Origin: a virus
Virus record (IMG/VR): IMGVR_UViG_3300022226_000011
Span: 1-42,567 of that record
Length of the DNA stretch: 42,567 nt
Strand: one strand, 5' to 3'
The notes under the pieces are model-generated. The model saw nothing but the letters and a program-made list of their open reading frames with translations. It made no database searches and was not told the DNA's origin. A program made the position numbers and the translations under genes. The first letter of the stretch is position 1. The number at the start of each line of letters is the position of its first letter. Of the stretch, positions 29,318 through 35,553 are shown in pieces.

Positions 29318-29418
29318 CCGGATGAGATTCCGGCTTGAGGATTGAAAGTGTTTAGTTCGACTTTACATAAACATAATACCAGCGGCTATAATTTGTGGTA
29401 TAGCTGCGCCCTCAAGCC
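29318..29418 (+). ncRNA. Three-way-junction structured RNA
   Basis: A 9-bp closing helix GGCTTGAGG/CCTCAAGCC (29332-29340 with 29410-29418), a 6-bp arm TGTTTA/TAAACA (29349-29354 with 29368-29373) whose loop contains TTCGACT, a T-loop-like motif, and a 9-bp arm GCGGCTATA/TATAGCTGC (29382-29390 with 29399-29407, one G-T). Another small hairpin CCGGA/TCCGG precedes it. Two direct ACTAGTTA copies (29303 and 29453) flank the region. No frame. Not a family I know. Confidence 0.6.
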
Positions 29419-29463
29419 TGATTTGGGTTAATCTCTCCACAATCCCCTTACAACTAGTTATAT

Positions 29464-29539
29464 TGCAGGAGATGCGTCCAGGTGACGCAGGGTGACTGTT
29501 AATCACTTGAGATTGGTTCGAGTCCAATTCTTGCAGCCA
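29464..29539 (+). tRNA. tRNA-Asn(GUU), copy 2
   Basis: Acceptor TGCAGGA/TCTTGCA, D-arm TGCGT-CCAGGTG-ACGCA, anticodon arm GGTGA-CTGTTAA-TCACT (GUU), T-arm ATTGG-TTCGAGT-CCAAT, GCCA. Sequence differs strongly from copy 1. Confidence 0.9.
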
Positions 29540-29551
29540 AAGAAAGAACAA

Positions 29552-29692
29552 ATGTTAGATTGGGTTTTGAGGAAGATTAGGAAGCGCGTAAATCCGAAAA
29601 GGATGTGCGATGAGTGTCTGAGGGAGTTTACTTGGCAGACAAAGTGTGGTAAGATGCTTTGTGAGCGCTGTAATCGGAGGCACTTGAAGTGA
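29552..29692 (+). CDS. 46-aa zinc-finger protein
   Basis: Very basic start (VLRKIRKRVNPKRM) followed by CDEC ... CGKMLCERC, a four-Cys zinc ribbon. ATG at 29552; the stop overlaps the GTG start of the deaminase gene (GTGA). It may bind nucleic acid. Too short for family assignment. Confidence 0.55.
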   Translation: MLDWVLRKIRKRVNPKRMCDECLREFTWQTKCGKMLCERCNRRHLK

Positions 29693-30105
29693 AACCAGCT
29701 TGGGATAAAATATGGATGGAGCTAGCGAAGACAATCGCGCAACGTTCAAATGATCCCAAGTTCAAAGTTGGAGCCGTGGTCGTCACGCAAGACAATGAGT
29801 CTGTACTGTCGATTGGTTACAACGGAGATGAGAAGGGTGGAGGAAACGTTCGAGATAGCATGGAGACGGGAGGCTCAGGCTTCATTCATGCTGAAATCAA
29901 TGCAGTTACGAAAATGAACTACGTTGATCCGAGACCGAGGAAGATTTATCTGACTCATTCTCCATGTCTCGTATGTGCTCGCTCTCTCATCAACGCAGGA
30001 ATTACAGAAGTAGTTTACGGAGAGGAATATAAATCAGATACAAGAGGGCTTGACATACTCCGCAAACGTGGTATACTGGTTCGAAGGAAGGTTTACTTGG
30101 ACTGA
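29689..30105 (+). CDS. dCMP deaminase (deoxycytidylate deaminase)
   Basis: A 138-aa zinc enzyme converting dCMP to dUMP for dTTP supply. The catalytic HAE is in GFIHAEINAV near residue 66, and the zinc Cys pair in SPCLVCARSLINAG near 94. The start region and the GYNGD segment are typical. Length matches phage deaminases. GTG start, translationally coupled to the zinc finger before it. Confidence 0.92.
   Translation: MKPAWDKIWMELAKTIAQRSNDPKFKVGAVVVTQDNESVLSIGYNGDEKGGGNVRDSMETGGSGFIHAEINAVTKMNYVDPRPRKIYLTHSPCLVCARSLINAGITEVVYGEEYKSDTRGLDILRKRGILVRRKVYLD
30050..30077 (+). promoter_or_regulatory. Internal promoter for the second phosphoesterase
   Basis: TTGACA (30050-30055), 16-base spacer, TATACT (30072-30077) inside the end of the deaminase gene, 30 bases before the next start. 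Confidence 0.55.
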
Positions 30106-30107
30106 TT

Positions 30108-30755
30108 ATGAAAGTAGTTTGCATTAGTGATACACACAATATGCTTCGGCATATGACGATTCCAGATGGAGACGTTCTTTTGCATGCGGGCGATTTTTCG
30201 ATGCAAGGAAGAGTTGCAGAAATCAACGAGTTCAATGACCAGATTGGTCGGTTGCCGCACAAACACAAGATTGTAATTGCTGGTAATCACGATATTGGAC
30301 TCGAAACGGACGCAGAACAGTCCAAAGCATTGTTGACCAATGCTACATATTTGGAGGATAGTGGAGTAGAGATAGAAGGAGTGAAGTTTTGGGGTTCTCC
30401 CTGGCAGCCACAGTTTTTTGATTGGGCATTCAATCTTGAGCGTGGAAAGCAGCTAAGGGAAAAGTGGGAAAAGATTCCCGAGGATACAGATGTACTTGTT
30501 ACTCATGGACCACCCAGAATGATTCTCGATCTAGCGCCCCGAGAAGGTTCGCTACCAGACGAAAACGTCGGCTGTGATGACCTGAGAAGGGAAGTTCTTG
30601 ACAGAATCAAACCAAAATATCACGTCTTCGGTCATATCCACGAAGGACACGGTTGGAAAGAAGTTGACGGAATCAGATTCATCAACGCATCAATTTTGGA
30701 CGGTAGATACCGAATTCGAAATAAACCAATCATTTTTGAGATTGAAAAGGATTAG
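30108..30755 (+). CDS. Metallophosphoesterase (MPPED/UPF0046-like)
   Basis: A 215-aa calcineurin-like phosphoesterase of a different branch from the gene at 25922: SDTHN (7-11), GDF at about 28, GNHDI near 60, VTHGPPRMILD, GHIHEGHG. The THGPP and GHIHEGHG forms are characteristic of the MPPED/UPF0046 group, which act as cyclic-nucleotide or related phosphodiesterases. No signal peptide. It follows the deaminase after two bases. Confidence 0.88.
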   Translation: MKVVCISDTHNMLRHMTIPDGDVLLHAGDFSMQGRVAEINEFNDQIGRLPHKHKIVIAGNHDIGLETDAEQSKALLTNATYLEDSGVEIEGVKFWGSPWQPQFFDWAFNLERGKQLREKWEKIPEDTDVLVTHGPPRMILDLAPREGSLPDENVGCDDLRREVLDRIKPKYHVFGHIHEGHGWKEVDGIRFINASILDGRYRIRNKPIIFEIEKD

Positions 30756-30826
30756 TAGGTAAAGAAATGAACAAGCTTAAACGCAAGGCATAGGGTTAGG
30801 ACGCTCCCGTTGAAAAGCGTCCCTGT

Positions 30827-30903
30827 GGGACCTTAGTATAACGGACAATTATACTCGGCTCTTAACCGATGAGATCTGGGTTCAAATCCCAGGGGTCCTA
30901 CCA
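30827..30903 (+). tRNA. tRNA-Lys(CUU)
   Basis: Acceptor GGGACCT/GGGTCCT, D-stem GTAT/ATAC, anticodon loop CTCTTAA (CUU) on TCGG/CCGA, T-arm CTGGG-TTCAAAT-CCCAG, ACCA. A 7-bp hairpin GGACGCT/AGCGTCC lies just upstream. Confidence 0.88.
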
Positions 30904-30907
30904 CTGT

Positions 30908-30983
30908 GGGTCGTTAGTATAACGAGCATTATACCTGCCTTTTAAGCACCGAGATCTGGGTTCGAATCCCAGGCGACCTACCA
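30908..30983 (+). tRNA. tRNA-Lys(UUU)
   Basis: Acceptor GGGTCGT/GCGACCT, D-stem GTAT/ATAC, loop CTTTTAA (UUU). The anticodon stem has only three pairs (TGC/GCA) and two C-C mismatches. T-arm CTGGG-TTCGAAT-CCCAG, ACCA. Clearly a paralogue of the CUU gene. Confidence 0.85.
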
Positions 30984-31301
30984 ATTTTGAGAGATTTGAC
31001 AATTTAGCTCGTGCTGCCGTCGACCAATATAGATCGCAGCTATTCCGTTCGGATAGGAGTCTCAGCTGAACTTGTGGACCGAGAGTGAAACAAGGAGAAA
31101 GACGAATTGACGTTTGAGGATCGATAGGAGAGGGGTAGCTCCCTCAAAAATGTTCCTCACGGTTAGTGAGCCCTGGAGAGTAGGAAAAGGCGTGAAGAGT
31201 AAGCGCTGAAGTACAAAATCCTAGCGTTACCCGACTCAGGTATCGCGAAGAGGTTTGGGGGGAAGTTCCTCACACGAGCACCTTTTTTACGCGGAGGGCA
31301 T
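30984..31301 (+). other. Non-coding stretch with hairpins and a 9-bp direct repeat
   Basis: 318 bases without a credible gene. Seen: GAGGGG/CTCCCTC (31130-31135 with 31140-31145), CTCAC/GTGAG (31156-31160 with 31166-31170), a bulged 8-bp helix around 31200-31235, and two copies of GTTCCTCAC at 31152 and 31265. A TTGACA at 30996 lacks a matching -10. It may be a structured leader of the gene at 31302. Confidence 0.35.
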
Positions 31302-31934
31302 ATGAGTGCCAGTTTGATTGGGTACATGATGGAAGAGTTAATCGAGGCAGGGATTGAGGTCCACCTCAAACCTGTTAAGAGAATCGAATCAGACGACGGC
31401 GGCTCGATATCGGGAGGCTTCAGCGATGAGGGAAAACATCTTGAAGTAGCTGCCAAACGCAAAGACTGGCTATTGGTTTTCGCACATGAATATTGCCACT
31501 TTAAGCAATGGCAAGACGGAATCTTTGATGATTTGGAGGTCATTGCTGCATATTCAGTGTTTACTCCCTGGCTTTTGAAAACGAGAGAGGTTCCGCCTGA
31601 GTTGCTTGAGACGTTCATTCGTAAGATGCAATGGCTTGAGCTAGAAAACGAAAAGCGGACTCTAAAGCTCTTGAAGAAATTCAAGGTAGATTTCGACGAA
31701 GAAGATTACATTAGGAAAACCAATGTGTATCTTCATTCATATGAGTTGTGTCGAAGGATTAGAAAATGGCACAAGACATCGTTGTACGATAATGACGATT
31801 TAGTCAATCTGGTATCAGGTGACGAATTGTTGACAGAAGACGAGTTTGGAGACCTTCCAGAGGAATTCGAAGCGCTCGCAATGGGAAGTTACTTTCCAGA
31901 AAATTCAGGTCCGGATGTGGACGAGGATGATTGA
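31302..31934 (+). CDS. HExxH metallopeptidase-like protein
   Basis: A 210-aa protein starting at ATG after GCGGAGGGC. Residues about 61-68 read FAHEYCHF: a zinc-binding HExxH helix, preceded by a strand (WLLVF) as in zincins. Further on, ENEKRTLKLLKKFKV and YLHSYELCRRIRKW are helical. The tail is acidic. No signal peptide. Substrate unknown. It is followed by tRNA-Tyr after 40 bases. Confidence 0.6.
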   Translation: MSASLIGYMMEELIEAGIEVHLKPVKRIESDDGGSISGGFSDEGKHLEVAAKRKDWLLVFAHEYCHFKQWQDGIFDDLEVIAAYSVFTPWLLKTREVPPELLETFIRKMQWLELENEKRTLKLLKKFKVDFDEEDYIRKTNVYLHSYELCRRIRKWHKTSLYDNDDLVNLVSGDELLTEDEFGDLPEEFEALAMGSYFPENSGPDVDEDD

Positions 31935-31974
31935 AATGGACGACTATTATTATTATCAGCATACCCATATTTGT

Positions 31975-32063
31975 GGGGAGACTGTGAAGATGGTGCATCA
32001 CCGCTGGCTGTAAACCAGTAGACGGTACGTCCGCTGGGGGTTCGACTCCCTCTCTCCTCACCA
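31975..32063 (+). tRNA. tRNA-Tyr(GUA)
   Basis: Acceptor GGGGAGA/TCTCCTC, D-stem GTG/CAC, anticodon arm GCTGG-CTGTAAA-CCAGT (GUA), class II variable arm GACG/CGTC, T-arm with TTCGACT, ACCA. Class II shape fits bacterial Tyr. Confidence 0.92.
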
Positions 32064-32067
32064 ACAC

Positions 32068-32155
32068 GGGATACTAGACCGTTATGGAGGCGGTGGAGCC
32101 TGTAACACTCCCGCTCGAAAGAGCCCACTAGGTTCGATTCCTAGGTGTCCCACCA
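32068..32155 (+). tRNA. Class II tRNA, probably Tyr(GUA) copy 2
   Basis: Acceptor GGGATAC/GTGTCCC, D-stem ACC/GGT, anticodon arm GGAGC-CTGTAAC-ACTCC (GUA, one mismatch), variable arm GCTC-GAAA-GAGC, T-arm CTAGG-TTCGATT-CCTAG, ACCA. A GGAG/CTCC stem with a 9-base loop is the alternative, so identity is less certain. Confidence 0.7.
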
Positions 32156-32160
32156 ATTAT

Positions 32161-32249
32161 GGTGTTTGATCCCGAAGTGGTCGAGGGGCTGGGCTGTGAA
32201 CCCGGTTGGCGTAATGCCTGAGCGAGTTCGAGTCTCGTCATTCACCCCA
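32161..32249 (+). tRNA. tRNA-His(GUG) with extra variable arm
   Basis: Extra G before position 1 faces C73, the His identity pair. Anticodon arm CTGGG-CTGTGAA-CCCGG (GUG), T-arm GCGAG-TTCGAGT-CTCGT, CCA. The acceptor has two T-T mismatches. The variable region is 16 bases with a GGC/GCC hairpin, not usual for His. Confidence 0.82.
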
Positions 32250-32279
32250 AATCAAAACATCCCTTGACAGGGAGGAAAA

Positions 32280-32495
32280 ATGCTGGTAGGATCAAGAGTA
32301 GTCGCACGGAGTCTTGACAAGGAGCCTGGAAGAGGTGGCAAGTGGTTCGTGCGAGAACAAGAGGGTATTGTAGAGCGTGATTTCCTGCTCGCCTTTTCGG
32401 AAGAAGGAAAGATACAAAATCTCTACAGGGTGGAATTCCCTGACGGCAAGTCAGGGAATTTCTGGACCAAGCAACTTGAGGTAATTGAAGAGTAG
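32280..32495 (+). CDS. Small SH3-like basic protein, 71 aa
   Basis: Starts at ATG after GGGAGG. The pattern VGSRVVARSLD ... EGIVERDFLLAF ... YRVEFPDGKSGNFWTKQLEVIE has the alternating strands and FPDG turn of small Tudor/SH3-like barrels. It may bind nucleic acid or peptides. A TTGACA/TAGGAT pair overlaps the start but would place the RNA start inside the gene. Confidence 0.55.
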   Translation: MLVGSRVVARSLDKEPGRGGKWFVREQEGIVERDFLLAFSEEGKIQNLYRVEFPDGKSGNFWTKQLEVIEE

Positions 32496-32654
32496 ATGGA
32501 AATCAGTTGTCCTCTTTGTAAAAAAGAATATGAAGTAGATTTCTGGATTGATGGAGATTGTGAGTGCGGCAATATGTACTTTTGGACAGATGAGTATGAT
32601 CCAGAGACTGGTGAAGAGTGGCAAGAAGTGCATTGGGAAAAGTACAAAAACTAA
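32496..32654 (+). CDS. 52-aa zinc-ribbon-like protein
   Basis: Follows the previous stop directly. It has CPLC near residue 5 and CEC near 22, which could bind one zinc, then an acidic aromatic segment (FWTDEYDPETGEEWQEVHW). Coupled to the next gene by TAATG. Function unknown. Confidence 0.5.
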   Translation: MEISCPLCKKEYEVDFWIDGDCECGNMYFWTDEYDPETGEEWQEVHWEKYKN

Positions 32655-32827
32655 TGTGGTACTGGTTGTCTAATGTCAAAATGACTGTTGCGGTTGAAAC
32701 TGACGAAGATGACAAGATAGTCGAAGCTGCCCCAATTGTGAGAAAATTCATAGGTCAACCTTTAGAGGATTTGGCGATGTGGATGAATAAGCAAGATGGA
32801 TTTAGGATTGAGGAAATGGGCAAGTAG
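32654..32827 (+). CDS. 57-aa protein overlapping tRNA-Leu
   Basis: Starts at the ATG of a TAATG overlap. Sequence MWYWLSNVKMTVAVETDEDD ... LEDLAMWMNKQDGFRIEEMGK, acidic with aromatic start; no family. Its last ten bases, including the stop, form the 5' acceptor strand of tRNA-Leu(CAA), so one RNA cannot serve both. Confidence 0.5.
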   Translation: MWYWLSNVKMTVAVETDEDDKIVEAAPIVRKFIGQPLEDLAMWMNKQDGFRIEEMGK

Positions 32828-32895
32828 AGAACTGGTATATCGGATTGATTCAAAATCAATTGTCTTTGTGGGTTCGAATCCCACCTTGCCCACCA
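32818..32895 (+). tRNA. tRNA-Leu(CAA) with short variable region
   Basis: Acceptor GGGCAAG/CTTGCCC, anticodon arm ATTGA-TTCAAAA-TCAAT (CAA), T-arm GTGGG-TTCGAAT-CCCAC, ACCA. The variable region is only TGTCTTT (7 bases); bacterial Leu tRNAs normally have a long class II arm. Confidence 0.82.
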
Positions 32896-32994
32896 AATGA
32901 TCATCGATTAGAAAATCTTCATTTGCTTTGTCCGAATTGTCACTCTCAAACAGAGACTTATACAGGGCGAAACAAAGGAAAATATACGGGCTAG
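32896..32994 (+). pseudogene. HNH endonuclease C-terminal remnant between two tRNA-Leu genes
   Basis: The frame reads NDHRLENLHLLCPNCHSQTE then TYTGRNKGKYTG and a stop. This is the conserved last part of HNH endonucleases (LCPNCHSQT with zinc Cys and catalytic-region His). There is no start or N-terminal half: it begins right after the CCA of tRNA-Leu(CAA) and stops inside tRNA-Leu(UAA). A decayed homing endonuclease between tandem tRNAs is the simplest reading. Confidence 0.65.
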
Positions 32995-33065
32995 TAGAGA
33001 ATTGGTATATCGGGCTGGCTTAAAACTAGCTGTCTTTGTGGGTTCGAGTCCCACCTAGCCTACCA
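32988..33065 (+). tRNA. tRNA-Leu(UAA) with short variable region
   Basis: Acceptor GGGCTAG/CTAGCCT, anticodon arm GCTGG-CTTAAAA-CTAGC (UAA), variable TGTCTTT, T-arm GTGGG-TTCGAGT-CCCAC, ACCA. Paralogue of the CAA gene, sharing D-arm and variable region. Confidence 0.82.
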
Positions 33066-33159
33066 GGGAAGCATGTCATCGGACAGTCTGAGGGTACCTT
33101 TAAGACCGAAAACCTAGAGTGCAAGCGGAAAATGATCGGCTCCTGGGATGACCCTTCCC
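33066..33159 (+). ncRNA. Structured leader of the secreted-protein gene
   Basis: GGGAAG/CTTCCC (33066-33071 with 33154-33159) stacks on GTCATC/GATGAC (33075-33080 with 33147-33152), closing a 66-base internal region with a CCG/CGG stem. It lies between tRNA-Leu(UAA) and the gene at 33181, so it could be a leader or a spacer RNA. Confidence 0.45.
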
Positions 33160-33180
33160 ATTTAATTCAATGAGGTAAGT

Positions 33181-33627
33181 GTGAAAAGTGTAAATTTCGT
33201 GGTAGCTATTCTAATCGTGTTTGCTTTCGTAGCATCAAACTGTTACTGTCAGTATGACCCGGTTGCTCCTCCGGACGAGCGAGACGCAGGGACACCATCG
33301 CAGGTTGAGCCAGGAGTAGTTTACACGGTTGTTCCTTGGGAGGAAGAAGATGATGACGCAGGTTCTTATGAAGATGGCGGATCAGAAGCTGATTCAGGTG
33401 TCGTTGCAGACGGCGGCAGTGATGATAGTGGGCTCGATGGCGGTGTCTATGTGGATTCTGGCAGCGAAATTGACGCTGGAGTTGATTTGGTTGACGCAGG
33501 GCTGGTAGAAGATTGTGTGACGATTTGTCATAAAGACAAGAAGACGAAGTGTCTTCCCGAACCAGCATTAAGCGCGCACCTAGAACATCACAGTGACGAC
33601 TATTTGGGTCCGTGCGACGAGGATTAA
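33181..33627 (+). CDS. Secreted Asp/Gly/Ser-rich protein with C-terminal Cys/His motif
   Basis: GTG start after GAGG. Residues 1-23 are a signal peptide (VVAILIVFAFVASNC). The middle is acidic low complexity (repeats of DAG, GGS, DSG). The end CVTICHKDKKTKCLPEPALS then HLEHHSDDYLGPC resembles a small Cys/His module (ICHK ... LSAHLxH ... DxLGPC) that I know from many bacterial secreted proteins. Composition differs from neighbours and suggests acquisition from a host with Asp/Ala-rich secretome, such as Myxococcota; that is inference. Confidence 0.6.
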   Translation: MKSVNFVVAILIVFAFVASNCYCQYDPVAPPDERDAGTPSQVEPGVVYTVVPWEEEDDDAGSYEDGGSEADSGVVADGGSDDSGLDGGVYVDSGSEIDAGVDLVDAGLVEDCVTICHKDKKTKCLPEPALSAHLEHHSDDYLGPCDED

Positions 33628-33641
33628 ACAAAGGAAGAAAG

Positions 33642-34148
33642 ATGCTTAATGAAGAGCTTATCGAAATGTCAGATTTTCTGAAGCTTGGAGAGGATTTGCG
33701 AAGAGACCCTGCTCTCTTAGCAGCAACAATCAAAGATTGTGAAGAGCAGGGGCGCGTGAGGGTAATTCTTGACCGAGAGTCTGAACAGCCCTACATGATT
33801 CGCTACTATCTCATGAACTTCCGACCATTTGGGCGCATTGTGATGCACAATGTCTTGTTGTCGGATATCGATGGTTTGCATGACCATCCGTGGGGTTTCC
33901 AAAACTACATCATTCGAGGTGGGTATTGGGAGACGAATCAAGAAGGTCGCTTTTGGCGCCCACAAGGGTTTAGTGCCGTTCGAGATGCCAAATACTTTCA
34001 TCGGCTTGAGGTAGATCCAGAGAAAGCTGGAGATGAAACATGGACATTGTTCATGATGGGTCCCAAGGAAAAAGATTGGGGTTTCTTGGACGAGGACGAA
34101 GAGTGGATTCAGTGGGAAGAATATCTCTCGCGTAGGAAAGCAGCATAG
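33642..34148 (+). CDS. Cupin-like protein
   Basis: A 168-aa protein, ATG after AAGGAAGAAAG. The core GLHDHPWGFQNYIIRGGYWE (near 77-96) matches cupin motif 1 with HDH as metal ligands, and the later DAKYFHRLEV ... TWTLFMMGP matches motif 2 with the last His. It could be a metal-dependent dioxygenase or sugar-binding protein. Its stop codon overlaps the first bases of tRNA-Trp. Confidence 0.75.
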   Translation: MLNEELIEMSDFLKLGEDLRRDPALLAATIKDCEEQGRVRVILDRESEQPYMIRYYLMNFRPFGRIVMHNVLLSDIDGLHDHPWGFQNYIIRGGYWETNQEGRFWRPQGFSAVRDAKYFHRLEVDPEKAGDETWTLFMMGPKEKDWGFLDEDEEWIQWEEYLSRRKAA

Positions 34149-34220
34149 GTTAGAGCGCAGGCTGTGTCGAGCGGTCTCCAAAACCGCGCCGTAAGGGTTC
34201 GAATCCCTTCTAGCCTGCCA
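34147..34220 (+). tRNA. tRNA-Trp(CCA), copy 1
   Basis: Acceptor AGGTTAG/CTAGCCT, perfect anticodon arm GCGGT-CTCCAAA-ACCGC (CCA), T-arm AAGGG-TTCGAAT-CCCTT, G73 as in Trp, GCCA. Begins at the second base of the cupin stop codon. Confidence 0.88.
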
Positions 34221-34225
34221 AGTGT

Positions 34226-34299
34226 ATCGGGATGGTGTAGTGGTAACACAGGAGCTTCCAAACCTCTTATCCGGAGTTCGATTCTTCGTCCCTTTGCCA
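34226..34299 (+). tRNA. tRNA, probably Trp(CCA) copy 2, degenerate acceptor
   Basis: Acceptor ATCGGGA/TCCCTTT has two mismatches. D-arm GTG-TAGTGGTAA-CAC normal, anticodon arm GGAGC-TTCCAAA-CCTCT (CCA) with a C-C mismatch beside the loop, T-arm CGGAG-TTCGATT-CTTCG, GCCA. It may be failing or be a variant. Confidence 0.65.
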
Positions 34300-34304
34300 A
34301 CATC

Positions 34305-34349
34305 AGTGATATTAGCGATTTAACATCTGTGTTTTCCGGTAATATCACT
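34305..34349. promoter_or_regulatory. 10-bp inverted repeat before the deoxyribosyltransferase gene
   Basis: AGTGATATTA (34305-34314) and TAATATCACT (34340-34349), exact complements with a 25-base spacer. No T run follows, so it is more likely an operator or RNA-stability hairpin than a terminator. Confidence 0.5.
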
Positions 34350-34382
34350 TCTATTGAACGTATCATAACCTAAGGAGGGTTT

Positions 34383-34859
34383 GTGTCTGAGAAGCTTGTT
34401 TATTTGGCAGGTCCCATTTCGGGGCTGAGCTACGAAGGTTGTACTGATTGGCGTGAATATGCAAAGAGAGTTCTTGCGCACGCTGGGTTCACAGGTTTGA
34501 ATCCGTTGAGAGCAAAGGATTACCTTAAGGATGAAGGTGCTGTCGCTGATTCATACGAGCAAGAAATGATTGAACATCCTCTTGCTCATGTCCTCAGTTG
34601 CAGTCGAGGAATCACGACACGCGATCGTTGGGATTGCACTCGGTGCGATGTTGTAATCGCAAATCTGATTGGTGCTGAGAAGGCTTCAATCGGGACAGCA
34701 ATTGAGATTGCGTGGGCTGATGCTGCACGGATCCCTGTAATTGTTGTTGAGGAAGAGGGCGGTGTTCACGATCATGCAATGATTCGAGAATGCACAGGGT
34801 TCAGGGTCAAGAGCCTTGAAGAGGCTCTCACAGTTGCGAAAGCTTTGTTGGTAGCATGA
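34383..34859 (+). CDS. Nucleoside 2-deoxyribosyltransferase-like protein, long paralogue
   Basis: A 158-aa protein starting at GTG after a near-perfect TAAGGAGGG site. LVYLAGPISG is the first strand and Gly loop; TDWREYAKRVL, CDVVIANLIG and SIGTAIEIAWA follow, the last carrying the catalytic-type Glu. It is homologous to the gene at 25211 but with a 30-residue insertion. Likely acts on nucleoside N-glycosidic bonds; substrate unknown. Overlaps the next gene by ATGA. Confidence 0.78.
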   Translation: MSEKLVYLAGPISGLSYEGCTDWREYAKRVLAHAGFTGLNPLRAKDYLKDEGAVADSYEQEMIEHPLAHVLSCSRGITTRDRWDCTRCDVVIANLIGAEKASIGTAIEIAWADAARIPVIVVEEEGGVHDHAMIRECTGFRVKSLEEALTVAKALLVA

Positions 34860-35083
34860 CCTGGGGCATGTGGGGTTCTGAAGAGCCGTGTAAACACCTC
34901 AAGAAGCTTAGGGAGTTTCTTGAAAAGAACGACATGACCGTCTGGTCGCAACACGGACAGCCAAATGGTTGGGTCAATGTTCATTGTACAGACTGTAGCA
35001 GAACATATGAAACAGTTCTTCAGGAACCTTGGTGTGACGAGTGTGAAGGTGGAGAGTGTGTTTGTAAGGTAGACGATGACTGA
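34856..35083 (+). CDS. 75-aa Cys-rich zinc protein
   Basis: Coupled by ATGA. Contains a CTDC pair near residue 45 and a CDECEGGECVC cluster near 60-70, with an early Cys at 12: enough ligands for one or two zinc ions. The helix CKHLKKLREFLEKND precedes. The end overlaps the next start by eight bases. Function unknown. Confidence 0.55.
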   Translation: MTWGMWGSEEPCKHLKKLREFLEKNDMTVWSQHGQPNGWVNVHCTDCSRTYETVLQEPWCDECEGGECVCKVDDD

Positions 35084-35336
35084 ATACAGTAGCGTTTTCA
35101 CTATTCACACAAAGAGTGGTCCCCTCCGAAGAGGGAGGCATACTTACAAGGGCAAGAAACCAGGAACACCATTCTGTACAATGACCCTTAAAAGTGCTCA
35201 GAAGATTGCCAGAGATGCTGGCGCAGTCCCTTGTGTGATTATCGAAACGAAGACAGGATACGACGAAGAGAAAGACATTCTGTATCATTATACGATTTCG
35301 CACAAGATTGAGGATGATTCTCAAGAAACTAGTTAG
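35076..35336 (+). CDS. Unknown protein, 86 aa
   Basis: Starts inside the previous gene. Basic N-terminal half (KSGPLRRGRHTYKGKKPG), then TLKSAQKIARDAGAVPCVII, then an acidic end. Resembles small alpha-beta phage proteins; no family recognised. Followed after three bases by the ferredoxin gene. Confidence 0.55.
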   Translation: MTEYSSVFTIHTKSGPLRRGRHTYKGKKPGTPFCTMTLKSAQKIARDAGAVPCVIIETKTGYDEEKDILYHYTISHKIEDDSQETS

Positions 35337-35339
35337 GGT

Positions 35340-35516
35340 ATGATTGTTTGCGTCTGTAACAACATAAACGAAAAAGAAGTAGAAAAAGCAGTAGAGGATA
35401 ATTGTGGTTCGTGTTTTGAAGTGTGGAATTATTACGAATGCAGGGCACAGTGCGGTAAGTGTGCCCAGATCATCCGAAAAAAGGTTCGAGAAAAGCACTT
35501 GACACTTGCAGAATGA
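35340..35516 (+). CDS. Bfd-like [2Fe-2S] ferredoxin
   Basis: A 58-aa protein matching bacterioferritin-associated ferredoxin: it begins MIVCVCNNINEKEVEKAVE and has CGKC near residue 42, giving the CxC(N) ... CxxC set that binds the [2Fe-2S] cluster; spacing of about 35 residues fits. Bfd reduces iron in bacterioferritin to release it. A phage copy could supply iron during infection. Its final codons overlap the promoter at 35499. Confidence 0.8.
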   Translation: MIVCVCNNINEKEVEKAVEDNCGSCFEVWNYYECRAQCGKCAQIIRKKVREKHLTLAE

Positions 35517-35527
35517 TCTGATAGGAT
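35499..35527 (+). promoter_or_regulatory. Strong sigma70-like promoter before the Pro/Leu tRNA cluster
   Basis: TTGACA (35499-35504), 17-base spacer, TAGGAT (35522-35527), overlapping the ferredoxin stop. It shares AATGATCTGATAG with the promoter at 18206. Confidence 0.75.
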
Positions 35528-35553
35528 CTACTTATAGGAAAGGAGGAGAAATC

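Noticed and set aside
31936-32013. 25-codon frame after the 31302 gene
   Set aside because: No ribosome-binding site and it runs deep into tRNA-Tyr.
32264-32292. TTGACA and TAGGAT with 17-base spacing
   Set aside because: The RNA would start inside the gene at 32280, whose own start has a good ribosome-binding site; counted as coincidence or, at most, an internal promoter.
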